From: CAYUIS01 sp964444825
Lineage (GTDB): Bacteria; Chloroflexota; Anaerolineae; B4-G1
DNA: 22,529 bases
Direction of reading: 5' to 3'
NCBI GenBank assembly: GCA_964444825.1
Contig: CAYUIS010000082.1
Span: forward strand, 1-22,529
Of the stretch, positions 15,496 to 22,526 are shown in pieces. Made by a program: the position numbers and the translations under genes. The notes below the pieces were generated by a model. It did no database searches. It was not told the origin of the DNA and saw only the letters and a program-made list of their open reading frames with translations. How positions within the stretch are numbered: the first letter of the stretch is position 1; every line of letters begins with the position of its first letter.

Positions 15496-16254
15496 GTGAG
15501 CCAAGACACGTTTGATGTTCTTGTCCTGATAGGCCGCCCGGCCTCAGGCAAGAGCGAGATGATCGCCTTTCTGAAGACCACGCCGAGCGATATCCGCGCA
15601 CGCGAGTACCGGATCGCCAATCCAGACGTCATCGACGACTTCCCTATGCTCTGGACCTGGTTCGAGGAGGACCACATCCTGAGCACGGTCCTGGAGCGCC
15701 CCAGAATCCACACTGATGATGCCGGCTACTTTAAGCATGACGACCTCTGGCATCTCTTGATCGAGAGAATCAGTCTGGAATACCACAAACGGTTACGTGA
15801 CGATCCAGCGTACCACGATCACACGACCGCCATCGTGGAGTTTGCCCGGGGCAGCGAGCACGGCGGATATGTGCAGGCACTTGGTCACTTGTCCGACGAT
15901 TTGTTGTCTCGTGCAGCCATCCTCTACGTCCACGTCTCTTTCGAGGAGTCACTGCGCAAGAACCGCCGCCGGTACAATCCTGAACGCCCTGATAGCATCC
16001 TCGAGCACGGCCTGCCAGACGACAAGCTAGCTCGCCTCTATCGCGACGATGACTGGAACACCTTCAGCGCTCCGGATCCAGAATACGTCACCATACGTTC
16101 CATAGGGGTGCCCTACGTGGTCTTTGAAAACGAGGACGATGTCACGACCAACTCGACTGATCTGATGGCGTCTAGACTGAGGTCTGTCCTGGAGCGACTG
16201 TGGGAACTCCAGCGTCGCCGCCCGACGCCATCCGAGCGTAAAAGCACAGCATAA
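15496..16254 (+). CDS. P-loop NTPase / kinase-like protein of unknown function
   Basis: A 252-residue soluble protein. It opens with a strand and a classical Walker A (VLVLIGRPASGKS, G13-S20). It continues with kinase-like features: a mid-protein FARGSEHGGYVQALGHLS segment, then AAILYVHVSFEESLRKNRRRYNP, which looks like a Walker B strand with an Arg-rich lid. The architecture resembles small-molecule or nucleoside kinases, but I do not recognise a specific family, and a zeta-toxin-like or ATP-binding regulator role remains possible. The only in-frame start that keeps the P-loop is GTG at 15496; no strong ribosome-binding site is visible. It begins 12 bases after the transpeptidase gene and ends inside the 3' end of the convergent rsmD gene (83 bases shared). 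Confidence 0.7.
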   Translation: MSQDTFDVLVLIGRPASGKSEMIAFLKTTPSDIRAREYRIANPDVIDDFPMLWTWFEEDHILSTVLERPRIHTDDAGYFKHDDLWHLLIERISLEYHKRLRDDPAYHDHTTAIVEFARGSEHGGYVQALGHLSDDLLSRAAILYVHVSFEESLRKNRRRYNPERPDSILEHGLPDDKLARLYRDDDWNTFSAPDPEYVTIRSIGVPYVVFENEDDVTTNSTDLMASRLRSVLERLWELQRRRPTPSERKSTA

Positions 16255-16780
16255 CGCCACCGTAGCGGCGCTGGTCGAAGAGGAACAAGTTCTCCAGCAA
16301 TAGCTCCTCGTATTCTCTAGGGTGAATTTGCACGATCACCCAAGCATCCTCGACCAGCCAGCCGGTGAAGGCATCCACCAGCCGCAGCGTCTTGGTCCAG
16401 AGCCCCTGGTACTGTGGTGGCGCGATATAGACGTAGTCAAATGCTTCCACCAGGGTCGGGGCCGGCGTAAGATAGGCAAACACATCAGCTCTGACCACCC
16501 GTGCCCCATCCCCCAATCCCGTGTGGGCGAGGTTCTGACGGATGGTCCGCAATGCCTGGCCGGCTCGCTCCACAAACACCGCCTCCGCTGCCCCGCGGCT
16601 CAGGGCCTCGATTCCTACCTGCCCCGTTCCGGCGAATAGGTCCAGGAAACGGCAGTCCACAACATCGTAGCCAATGATGCTGAACAACGCCGATTTGGCA
16701 CGGTCGGTGATCGGTCGTGTTCCTCCTCCGGGCACCGATTTCAGCCGCCGCCCCTTTGCTCTACCCGCGATGACGCGCAT
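16172..16780 (-). CDS. rsmD: 16S rRNA (guanine-966 N2)-methyltransferase
   Basis: A 202-residue Rossmann methyltransferase. It starts with the RsmD signature MRVIAGRAKGRRLKSVPGGGTRPITDRAKSALFSII. The SAM-binding motif is LDLFAGTGQVGIEALSRGA, and motif II includes VFVERA. RsmD methylates G966 of 16S rRNA using S-adenosylmethionine. The catalytic (D/N)PP(Y/F) motif is replaced by IAPPQY (DYVYIAPPQY), so the first acidic or amide residue is Ala here. This may be a lineage variant or reduced activity. The last 20 residues (ASGGDAGVPTVAPGQTSV) look like an extra tail and overlap the convergent gene. ATG at 16780 has an AGGAGG site and a good promoter just upstream. The assignment is strong apart from the motif change. 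Confidence 0.88.
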   Translation of the reverse strand: MRVIAGRAKGRRLKSVPGGGTRPITDRAKSALFSIIGYDVVDCRFLDLFAGTGQVGIEALSRGAAEAVFVERAGQALRTIRQNLAHTGLGDGARVVRADVFAYLTPAPTLVEAFDYVYIAPPQYQGLWTKTLRLVDAFTGWLVEDAWVIVQIHPREYEELLLENLFLFDQRRYGGVMLCFYARMASGGDAGVPTVAPGQTSV

Positions 16781-16786
16781 CGCTCG

Positions 16787-16792
16787 CCTCCT
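16787..16792 (-). promoter_or_regulatory. rsmD: Ribosome-binding site AGGAGG of rsmD
   Basis: A perfect AGGAGG lies six bases upstream of the ATG at 16780, in the leader between the predicted transcription start and the gene. It confirms this start. Confidence 0.75.
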
Positions 16793-16815
16793 GTATCGCT
16801 GTTCTCCCAGGCTTG

Positions 16816-16844
16816 ACTATACCCCACCACGCGGCCATTGGCAA
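16816..16844 (-). promoter_or_regulatory. rsmD: Sigma-70-type promoter of rsmD
   Basis: On the minus strand TTGCCA (16844-16839) and TATAGT (16821-16816) each match the consensus at five of six positions with an ideal 17-base spacer. Transcription would start near 16809. rsmD is therefore probably expressed independently of the seven-gene cluster upstream. Confidence 0.7.
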
Positions 16845-16936
16845 ATCCCCCGGCTTGTCTTTCTGGCCGCCTGGCATATACTGAGGTGCGCCAGATCGGT
16901 ACGCGCTTTGCCGCAGACTGCCCAACCCGAGAGGAG

Positions 16937-17011
16937 TCAAGTCAGATCAGGCTGCTGGACCCACTCCTCCAGCGCCTCGTCGCTCACACAGCCCTCCACC
17001 ATCACCATCAT
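16937..17011 (-). other. Short open frame after the MBL-fold gene (possible small peptide or former tail)
   Basis: Between the MBL-fold gene and rsmD (17020-16781) there is a 240-base stretch. Its first part continues in the same frame as the MBL-fold gene beyond that gene's TAA and encodes, from an ATG at 17011, a 24-residue peptide (MMVMVEGCVSDEALEEWVQQ and four more). Codon use looks coding-like, but no good ribosome-binding site is seen. It may be the remains of a longer C-terminus, a small independent peptide, or chance. The rest of the gap holds the rsmD promoter and nothing else I can recognise. Confidence 0.2.
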
Positions 17012-17020
17012 TTTCCAGCG

Positions 17021-17872
17021 TTAAGCAACAAGCCTATGGTCCAACAACTCTGTCACATCGTAGGCACAAAAGATCTCTGGGGTGAGAACCCTCGCCCCCG
17101 GTCTTTTATGCTCAATCATCCGCTTGGACTTGGAGTTCACTCGTGCCAGCGGTGGAAACGCCCATCTCGACAGCCTCAAGATCGGGAGCGGACGTAGGGG
17201 TTTGGCCAGGGAGCGAAAAAAGTCGTCCCAGTGATACGGGATCACCACCCTTGGCCTCACCCGTTGCAGCAGCACATCGTAGTAGCCTTCCTTCCGATAC
17301 GGGTGCACAAACAGCACGTCGGCAGCCACTCCGTCCTCCGGATCCACGCCGGGATCAGTGACCATCCGGTATCGACCCACAGAGACGCGATAGCAAAACA
17401 TCTCATCCATCCGGTAGTCTCGAGCGCGTAACGGAGGTGCCAGCCCAGACGCCACAGGCCCTTGTAGTTGTAGAGGGCAAGGGATTCGAACGTGCTTGGC
17501 TGGAAACACCTCAACCTGAAACTCGCCCAAGGTCAACCCGTCGCCCACGCTGATCTGCCGAATCCTATCCTCTGGCACGCCACACATGGCCACCAGCCGG
17601 CAGCTGTTCTGCGAGCCCAAAACCCTCGCGCCGGTGTTGCGCGCCACGTCAGGCACGTCCATAATGTGGTCCCAGTGCGCGTGAGTCACCAGGACGAAAT
17701 CGCACCGCGGGATCTTTTTCGCGATAAGGTCGCCGTTGGGCCACACCCGCCCTAGCCCCATCCGCCACGCCGGGAATCGTGTCAAGTAGGGGTCGATCAC
17801 AAGCACCTGGTTCCCGATCCCTATTTCCAAGCCGGCGGTTCCTAACCAACGGAACCAGACAGGAGATGCCAC
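17021..17872 (-). CDS. MBL-fold (metallo-beta-lactamase superfamily) hydrolase
   Basis: A 283-residue UlaG/YycJ-like metallo-hydrolase. The main metal motif THAHWDH places H64, H66, D68 and H69. Further ligands are likely H127 (FPAKHV), D173 (VTDPGVDPED) and H214 (IPYHWDD). The N-terminus (WFRWLGTAGLEIGIGNQVLVIDPYL) is the typical first beta-hairpin of the L-ascorbate-6-phosphate-lactonase-like branch, whose members hydrolyse lactones, phosphodiesters or N-acyl bonds. The substrate is unknown. The start is GTG at 17872, only four bases after the stop of the amidotransferase gene, so coupling is likely. It is the last gene of the seven-gene cluster and is followed by a short open frame in the same phase. 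Confidence 0.88.
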   Translation of the reverse strand: MASPVWFRWLGTAGLEIGIGNQVLVIDPYLTRFPAWRMGLGRVWPNGDLIAKKIPRCDFVLVTHAHWDHIMDVPDVARNTGARVLGSQNSCRLVAMCGVPEDRIRQISVGDGLTLGEFQVEVFPAKHVRIPCPLQLQGPVASGLAPPLRARDYRMDEMFCYRVSVGRYRMVTDPGVDPEDGVAADVLFVHPYRKEGYYDVLLQRVRPRVVIPYHWDDFFRSLAKPLRPLPILRLSRWAFPPLARVNSKSKRMIEHKRPGARVLTPEIFCAYDVTELLDHRLVA

Positions 17873-17876
17873 AGGA

Positions 17877-18599
17877 CTAGACGCCCGAGCTCAACCCAAC
17901 AATCGCGGCAAACCGTTGCAGGATCGTATGTCCCCAGGCAGTATCGTGGCATCCAGCCAGCAGCCTGTCCACGTCCTGCCCCTCCGCAACCAGCTCCTGT
18001 CGATAATGCTGGATGTACGCCCTGGTGATCTCTGCATCAAACTCGGGGTGAAACTGAACACCCCACGCCCGCTCGTCCAACAGAAAGGCCTGATTGGGAT
18101 CCAGCCTGCTGGACGCCAACCTCGTGGCTCCATCAGGAAGCCTCAACACAGCCTGGCTATGGCATACCTGCATCCTGAGCGACCTGGGGAAGCTAAGCAA
18201 TTCGTCTTTCCTCGTCGCCTCTGTCAGATCGACCTCGAGCGTTCCGAATTCTCGCCCGCTCGGATTGTCCCCCACCTCTCCGCCCAGCGCATAGGCCAGC
18301 AACTGATGCCCATAGCAGATCCCCAGAAGCGGTATCCCCCGCTCCACTGCCCCCGGCAGCCACCCGGCCGTTCGCTCGCTCCAATCCGAATGCTCCGTCA
18401 CGCTCGCGTGGGACCCGGTGATGACCACGCCACGGATTCCTCCATATTCAGGCAGTCGAGATCCGCCGCGCACATCAAGGACCATAACATCATTCGCCCT
18501 GACACCCATACCTGACAGGATCCAATCCTGAAAGTCCCCACGCCGACGGAGCAGGAACGGAAGCGTCGCTCCGGTCTTGACGATCAGTAGTTTTTCCAT
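17877..18599 (-). CDS. Class I glutamine amidotransferase-like protein
   Basis: 240 residues, similar in size and layout to GMP-synthase-like GATase1 proteins. The nucleophile elbow is GICYGHQ (C95), and the partner residues lie in VQFHPEF (H184, E186), completing a Cys-His-Glu triad. The N-terminal strand is MEKLLIVKTGATLPFLL. Members transfer ammonia from glutamine or act as peptidases such as gamma-glutamyl hydrolases; no synthase domain or partner is encoded nearby, so a stand-alone hydrolase is plausible. I chose ATG at 18599 because GGTGGAG lies just upstream; the frame can extend to a GTG at 18611 with no good site. The gene begins 17 bases after the GNAT gene. The acceptor or substrate is unknown. 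Confidence 0.87.
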   Translation of the reverse strand: MEKLLIVKTGATLPFLLRRRGDFQDWILSGMGVRANDVMVLDVRGGSRLPEYGGIRGVVITGSHASVTEHSDWSERTAGWLPGAVERGIPLLGICYGHQLLAYALGGEVGDNPSGREFGTLEVDLTEATRKDELLSFPRSLRMQVCHSQAVLRLPDGATRLASSRLDPNQAFLLDERAWGVQFHPEFDAEITRAYIQHYRQELVAEGQDVDRLLAGCHDTAWGHTILQRFAAIVGLSSGV

Positions 18600-18616
18600 C
18601 CGGTTCTCCACCTAGC

Positions 18617-19636
18617 TCACCCTGCTCCCGTTCGGCCCTCGTATGCATCAAGGACATCCCCCGCGTTGCGTCCATCGTGTGCCCAACCCAGTCTCTCGTC
18701 TACACGGCGTATCAGCGAGTAGCACACAGGCTCGAACCCTTTGCCCAGCCAGAACCAGGAGCTGGGGATATTCATCGACTCAAAGTCGACAGAGCACTGC
18801 CTGTAGCCCGCGGAACGCGCCCAGTTCAGTCCGTGATTGAGCAGCGCCGTTCCTATGCCCTGACCCCGCACTTCCTGCTTTGTGAATGCCCCGGTGATGG
18901 CGACTGTCGACTTTTCCGAGACCGGCAGTACCTGGAACTCGGAAGGCTCCATACGCATCAATCCGACCGGTTCGCCATCCTGAAACGCCAACCACAGTGC
19001 ATTCGCCGGATCAGAGAGCCACTCCGCCAGATCAGCTCGTCGTTCCTCAATGATGAGAGGCAAGAATACCGGGGACCCCGCTAGATGGCGCCACAGTGAG
19101 ATCATCAAAGGCGTCACCACGTCCACGTCCTCCGCTGCCACGCGCCGAATCTCCACTTCCGCTTCGGACATCTCGGCATCGTCGAGGCCGCGCATCGCAT
19201 CGACTGCATTCAATCCAAACCCCACCGAGAACCACGCGTCCATAGCCGCCTGCTCGTGGGCAAAGAACGTGATTGCGTGGATGAAACAGCCGTGCGCCAG
19301 CCAGAGTCGAGCAAGGTCACCATACATCCGGCGATAGATGTCCCGCCGGCCGGTCGCGTCCGCCGCGTGCCCGAGATCCGGGCTATAGGTGGTCCGAACC
19401 CCTCTGAACACCGACACGTACGCCACCAGAAAACCGACCATCACGCCGTCCTGGACCGCGACCACGCCAGGTGCCCCTCGTGCCAGATTCTGCAACAAGG
19501 GCGCGACGCTCTCCGAGTTCTCGAACCTAGCCGGCAGGTGCTGGGCAAGCTTCCTCTCCGCTCGATAGCGGGCAGACACCATCGAGGCAGCATCCTCTAG
19601 GTGATCCTCGTCAAAGGGTACGATCTTGATCGACAT
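18617..19636 (-). CDS. GNAT family N-acetyltransferase with two GNAT domains
   Basis: 339 residues from the chosen start. Two GNAT folds lie in tandem: an N-terminal one (about 1-150, degenerate, beginning IKIVPFDEDHLEDAASMV) and a C-terminal one (about 155-310). The second carries a clear acetyl-CoA motif, VRGQGIGTALLNHGLNWARSAGY, followed by WFWLGKGFEPV. Such proteins acetylate amines on small molecules, peptides or antibiotics; the substrate cannot be inferred. The ATG at 19636 fits the family start. ATG at 19666 and GTG at 19672 are in-frame alternatives with a GGTGAGG placed too close to help. The gene follows the AlkD-like gene by about 45 bases and precedes the amidotransferase gene, in the same orientation. 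Confidence 0.87.
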   Translation of the reverse strand: MSIKIVPFDEDHLEDAASMVSARYRAERKLAQHLPARFENSESVAPLLQNLARGAPGVVAVQDGVMVGFLVAYVSVFRGVRTTYSPDLGHAADATGRRDIYRRMYGDLARLWLAHGCFIHAITFFAHEQAAMDAWFSVGFGLNAVDAMRGLDDAEMSEAEVEIRRVAAEDVDVVTPLMISLWRHLAGSPVFLPLIIEERRADLAEWLSDPANALWLAFQDGEPVGLMRMEPSEFQVLPVSEKSTVAITGAFTKQEVRGQGIGTALLNHGLNWARSAGYRQCSVDFESMNIPSSWFWLGKGFEPVCYSLIRRVDERLGWAHDGRNAGDVLDAYEGRTGAG

Positions 19637-19683
19637 CAACGTCTCATCGTCCTGTGGGCTGGCCATCCTCACCGGTGTTACTG

Positions 19684-20364
19684 TTACTTGCGGCGTGGGT
19701 TCTTTAAGCCCGTCGTCAGCTTGTTTCGTACCTCGCGCTTTACACGGGCCGCGAGCCTGTCCTCATATTCAGCCAGGAAGGCACCCACCGCCTCCGCGTC
19801 GTGGACCACCAGCACCCGTAGCGCCCACGACAGCGCCTTGACCACCATATCGTCCCGGTCATCGACCAGCATCTTGCAGACTCCCAACGTGCGCGGTACG
19901 TCCCCCGTACCCCCGCGGGCTCGAACGTTCAGCGGGACCGTGCTCACCAGCGCCGCCCGGCGCCACCAGCGATCCTCCGCCCGCGCCCACCTGCGAATCA
20001 ACGTGTCGGGTACCTGGTTCTCCTGCCAGGCAGGTCCCGAGATCAGACAGCCAAATCCGTCCACGCTCCCCCAGCTATCGATGCCTTGGCCCAGGGCCTC
20101 AACCTGCACCGGCCCCAGGCTTTCTCGGGCAGCCCGATGGTAGTACACCAACTCGTAGCCCACCCAGCGGTGACCGAGGGCAATCAGTCGGTGGGCCAGT
20201 TCGATGATATCGCCGGATGGCGCCTTTGCCAGACGCTTCGAGTATCTGCGCCGAACCGTCCGGATCTCTGCCGTGTTCAACCGGGGCAGGGCGCGGATGT
20301 CGTCGACGATCTCTGCGGCCACCACCCCGACATCGACCTTGGCCGCTTCAGTTTCGCGCGTCAC
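19684..20364 (-). CDS. AlkD-like DNA alkylation repair protein
   Basis: About 226 residues of the HEAT-like-repeat DNA glycosylase family (PF08713). Family landmarks are visible: IDSWGSVDGFG (W98 and D102, corresponding to the AlkD Trp and catalytic Asp), RWWRRAALVSTV, and VVKALSWALRVL (W180, matching the third aromatic of AlkD). These enzymes excise positively charged alkylated bases such as N3- or N7-alkylpurines without base flipping. The best start is GTG at 20364, with GGGAG about five bases upstream; the longer frame to 20433 runs into the YiiX-like gene. It lies 20 bases after that gene. The activity is likely but not proven; the key residues are intact. Confidence 0.86.
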   Translation of the reverse strand: MTRETEAAKVDVGVVAAEIVDDIRALPRLNTAEIRTVRRRYSKRLAKAPSGDIIELAHRLIALGHRWVGYELVYYHRAARESLGPVQVEALGQGIDSWGSVDGFGCLISGPAWQENQVPDTLIRRWARAEDRWWRRAALVSTVPLNVRARGGTGDVPRTLGVCKMLVDDRDDMVVKALSWALRVLVVHDAEAVGAFLAEYEDRLAARVKREVRNKLTTGLKNPRRK

Positions 20365-20384
20365 ATCGCTCCCTCCCACCTCTG

Positions 20385-20981
20385 CTATGCATCTCGTCGC
20401 ACAGCCCTCTCCCCAGCCCGCTGATTCCAGCACCCATCCCAGATCTCTTGCGGAAACACGATGCTACTGGTCCCCGGCAGATTCGGCACTCCTAGCCCCG
20501 TGTTCAGATCGATCCCGTGCGGCAGGTAGGCCTTGTACGCCAGTTGACTGCAATAGAACCCATCCTCGGTATCAGAGTCCAGAAAGTTGATGTTGTAGGG
20601 CTTTTTCGCTGCAGCCTGTCTCAGGCAGTATTCTGCCACGCCTATTCGGATCCTAGTCTCCTCTTCCGGGAAAAAGTCCCTACCCATCAACGGATAGGCA
20701 ACGCCGTACAGCCTGTCGAGAAAACGCCCCCGGTGTTTTGTCATTTTGCCTGGAACCCAACGGCTGCCAGCCAACTCGAACGTGATGACCCCCTTGCCAC
20801 CAGCCTCCACGCAACGGCCTCCGGGGCCAACATAGATGGCGATGTGATCGACGGCCCCTGGAACCAGCCGTCCCAAGAGACGCCAGAACTCGCCTGGGAG
20901 GATGTTTCCCTCAGTTTCAGTCGTACAGATAATGTCACCCGTCCTTATGTGCAACCCATCAATCTCATAGGTGGAAATCAC
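20385..20981 (-). CDS. YiiX-type permuted papain-like cysteine hydrolase (NlpC/P60 superfamily)
   Basis: About 199 residues. The catalytic elements appear in permuted order: DHIAIYVG (H46), CVEAGG (E59) and FYCSQLAYKAY (C144), which is the YiiX/YebB (YaeF-like) arrangement. Such proteins are predicted amidases or lipid/peptide hydrolases; many act at the envelope, but no signal peptide is seen here. The frame extends far upstream to 21134, but those codons lie inside the AraC gene. I therefore take GTG at 20981 (or the adjacent 20984), preceded by GGGAGG, giving the start VISTYEIDGLHIRTGDIICTT. The gene begins about 20 bases after the AraC regulator gene, which may control it. The substrate is unknown. 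Confidence 0.82.
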   Translation of the reverse strand: MISTYEIDGLHIRTGDIICTTETEGNILPGEFWRLLGRLVPGAVDHIAIYVGPGGRCVEAGGKGVITFELAGSRWVPGKMTKHRGRFLDRLYGVAYPLMGRDFFPEEETRIRIGVAEYCLRQAAAKKPYNINFLDSDTEDGFYCSQLAYKAYLPHGIDLNTGLGVPNLPGTSSIVFPQEIWDGCWNQRAGERAVRRDA

Positions 20982-21003
20982 CACACCCCCTCCCGCTCGC
21001 CTA

Positions 21004-21858
21004 TTAGATAGGAATAAGGACCGCTGTCTCAGATTCGTGGCTTGTTTTCCCACCGAGGCAGCGTCCATAATACTCCAACTCCAGCGGATAGGACAGCCGG
21101 TTGCCCGACTTGGGCAGCCAGGTTTGGTACACATAATCCAGCGTCAGCCCGAGGTCTCGACGCGGTCCTTTGTGGACAAAGCGAGCATATCTCTGCGCAG
21201 GGATCGATTTGCACACCAGGATCGAGCTTGCGACCTCCAGAGATCCAAGCTCGACAGCGGCTAGATACAGGACGCCACGCTCCTCCCAGCCTTTTGGGTA
21301 GGAGGCAATGCCGTAATACTCCGCAGCCCCAGCGGTGATCCTGATACCGCTCAGCTCCCGATGCAGGATCTCCCACAGTTCCGAGACAACCGTCTGGTCA
21401 TCCTTGACCAATGCCCCTACTCCCGCCAAATGTAGATCCGGCTTCTCCTCCAGTACGGGCTGCAGGTACCTGCCCCTGTTGATGTGCTCCAGGTAGGCCA
21501 ATGTCAATCTTGACATCAGAAGTCGTCTATCGGCTCCCCCTTGCTGCTTCCATTGAGTGGGTTGTACCCCAAACATCCGTTTGAACGCGCGGGAGAACGT
21601 CTCCGGACTGCTGAACTGATAGTCAGATGCAATATCAATCACCCTCTTGCCGGTCCCCGTCAGCTCTCGGGCTGCCTCCGAAAGCCTTCTGCGCACCAGG
21701 TAGTCGTACGGCGTATGGTGCACGACTCGGTTGAACATCCGGCAAAAGTGGTAGAGTGAATAGGACACCGCCTCCGCGACATCGGCAACTCTGATCGGCT
21801 CCCTCAGGTTGGCCTCAATGAACTCGATCGCCTGAAAGATCGACGCTATACTGGACAT
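21004..21858 (-). CDS. AraC family transcriptional regulator with GyrI-like effector-binding domain
   Basis: 284 residues. An N-terminal AraC-type double helix-turn-helix spans about 1-107, including the conserved DIASDYQFSSPETFSRAFKRMFGVQPTQWK in the second half. A GyrI-like (AraC effector-binding) domain follows from about 125 to 284 and ends in the usual hydrophobic strand (ETAVLIPI). This is the layout of Rob/SoxS-like regulators that sense small hydrophobic or cationic compounds. It probably responds to a drug-like or stress ligand and regulates its neighbours, though no operator was established. ATG at 21858 is used; the ribosome-binding site is weak (GAGA). A 59-base gap separates it from the stand-alone GyrI-like gene upstream. 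Confidence 0.92.
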   Translation of the reverse strand: MSSIASIFQAIEFIEANLREPIRVADVAEAVSYSLYHFCRMFNRVVHHTPYDYLVRRRLSEAARELTGTGKRVIDIASDYQFSSPETFSRAFKRMFGVQPTQWKQQGGADRRLLMSRLTLAYLEHINRGRYLQPVLEEKPDLHLAGVGALVKDDQTVVSELWEILHRELSGIRITAGAAEYYGIASYPKGWEERGVLYLAAVELGSLEVASSILVCKSIPAQRYARFVHKGPRRDLGLTLDYVYQTWLPKSGNRLSYPLELEYYGRCLGGKTSHESETAVLIPI

Positions 21859-21917
21859 CCGCGTCTCAACGCCCTGGGGGTTATCCCCTCGAATCCACTC
21901 TGGCCTTTGAATGGCCG

Positions 21918-22430
21918 CTACGCCCTTTTCTTGATGGGCACATAGATGTCCAATTCCGACTCATCCAGGTTATCTAGTCCTTTGAAACGCGCATCATACA
22001 ACTGAAAGCCATACCCATAGGCCTTCTCGTAGCCCGATCCAGGCATCCATTCACCAAATATCTCCGTCGCCCAATCGGAGACGATTTGATCCCCACTGAC
22101 CGTATAGATCACGTATGTCGTCGCCGGAAGTGCTTTGGAGACCATCTCGATGGGCATGTCCTCAAGTCTCTCTACTTCCATCCCCACGAACACCTCATAG
22201 TACCCCTTTGATGCCGTCTCCTCGTGTTCGACGTGGACCTCGTAAGCCACGGTCTCGTCCCGCACGTGCTTAACGCGATCGCCGTGGTTCCTCAAGAACG
22301 TCTCTAGCCTCTGCCATAGCCTGCCGATCTCGTTCTCCTCCGTCCATCCAGCGCTTGTGGCAAACGGATCACCATAGTAACTAAAACCTACCAGCAGGAT
22401 CTGGTCCCTGTCGATTATCTTTGGTTCCAT
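21918..22430 (-). CDS. Stand-alone GyrI-like effector-binding domain protein
   Basis: 170 residues forming a single SHS2-type GyrI-like domain. A first strand (IIDRDQILLVGFSYYGDP) is followed by helix-rich WTEENEIGRLWQRLETFLRN, then YYEVFVGMEVERLEDMPIEMVSKALPATTYVIYTV. The C-terminal strand ends in the family-typical LDIYVPIKK. There is no DNA-binding domain. Stand-alone members bind small molecules; some inhibit gyrase or hydrolyse or sequester ligands. It is the first gene of the cluster, directly before an AraC regulator with the same domain, so the two may sense related ligands. ATG at 22430 has a good GAGGTGAG site. Confidence 0.87.
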   Translation of the reverse strand: MEPKIIDRDQILLVGFSYYGDPFATSAGWTEENEIGRLWQRLETFLRNHGDRVKHVRDETVAYEVHVEHEETASKGYYEVFVGMEVERLEDMPIEMVSKALPATTYVIYTVSGDQIVSDWATEIFGEWMPGSGYEKAYGYGFQLYDARFKGLDNLDESELDIYVPIKKRA

Positions 22431-22496
22431 ACCATCTCACCTCGCCGCCGTCTGACTACTGCTTTAGTATTCTGGGCTCTCTGGTAGTTCGCATGG

Positions 22497-22526
22497 TACC
22501 CCCTACATCTAGGGGTATGGTATAAT
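22497..22526 (+). promoter_or_regulatory. Plus-strand promoter with imperfect dyad at the window edge
   Basis: A perfect TATAAT (22521-22526) with TGG before it (extended -10) is preceded by an inverted repeat, TACCCC (22497-22502) and GGGGTA (22512-22517); the arms extend as CCCTA and TAGGG. No good -35 is present at normal spacing. A dyad sitting between the -35 and -10 positions is the layout of MerR-type operators, so an activator-dependent promoter for a gene beyond the right edge is plausible. The GyrI-like gene reads in the opposite direction from this same 99-base stretch. Confidence 0.45.

Noticed and set aside
16998..17011. Repeated CAC/CAT codons resembling a vector His tag
   Set aside because: The run is short, lies in a gap on the other strand from a tag reading, and has no vector sequence around it.
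20982..21134. Upstream extension of the YiiX-like gene with a Cys-rich start
   Set aside because: These codons run into the AraC coding region in another frame; the ribosome-binding site supports the GTG at 20981/20984.
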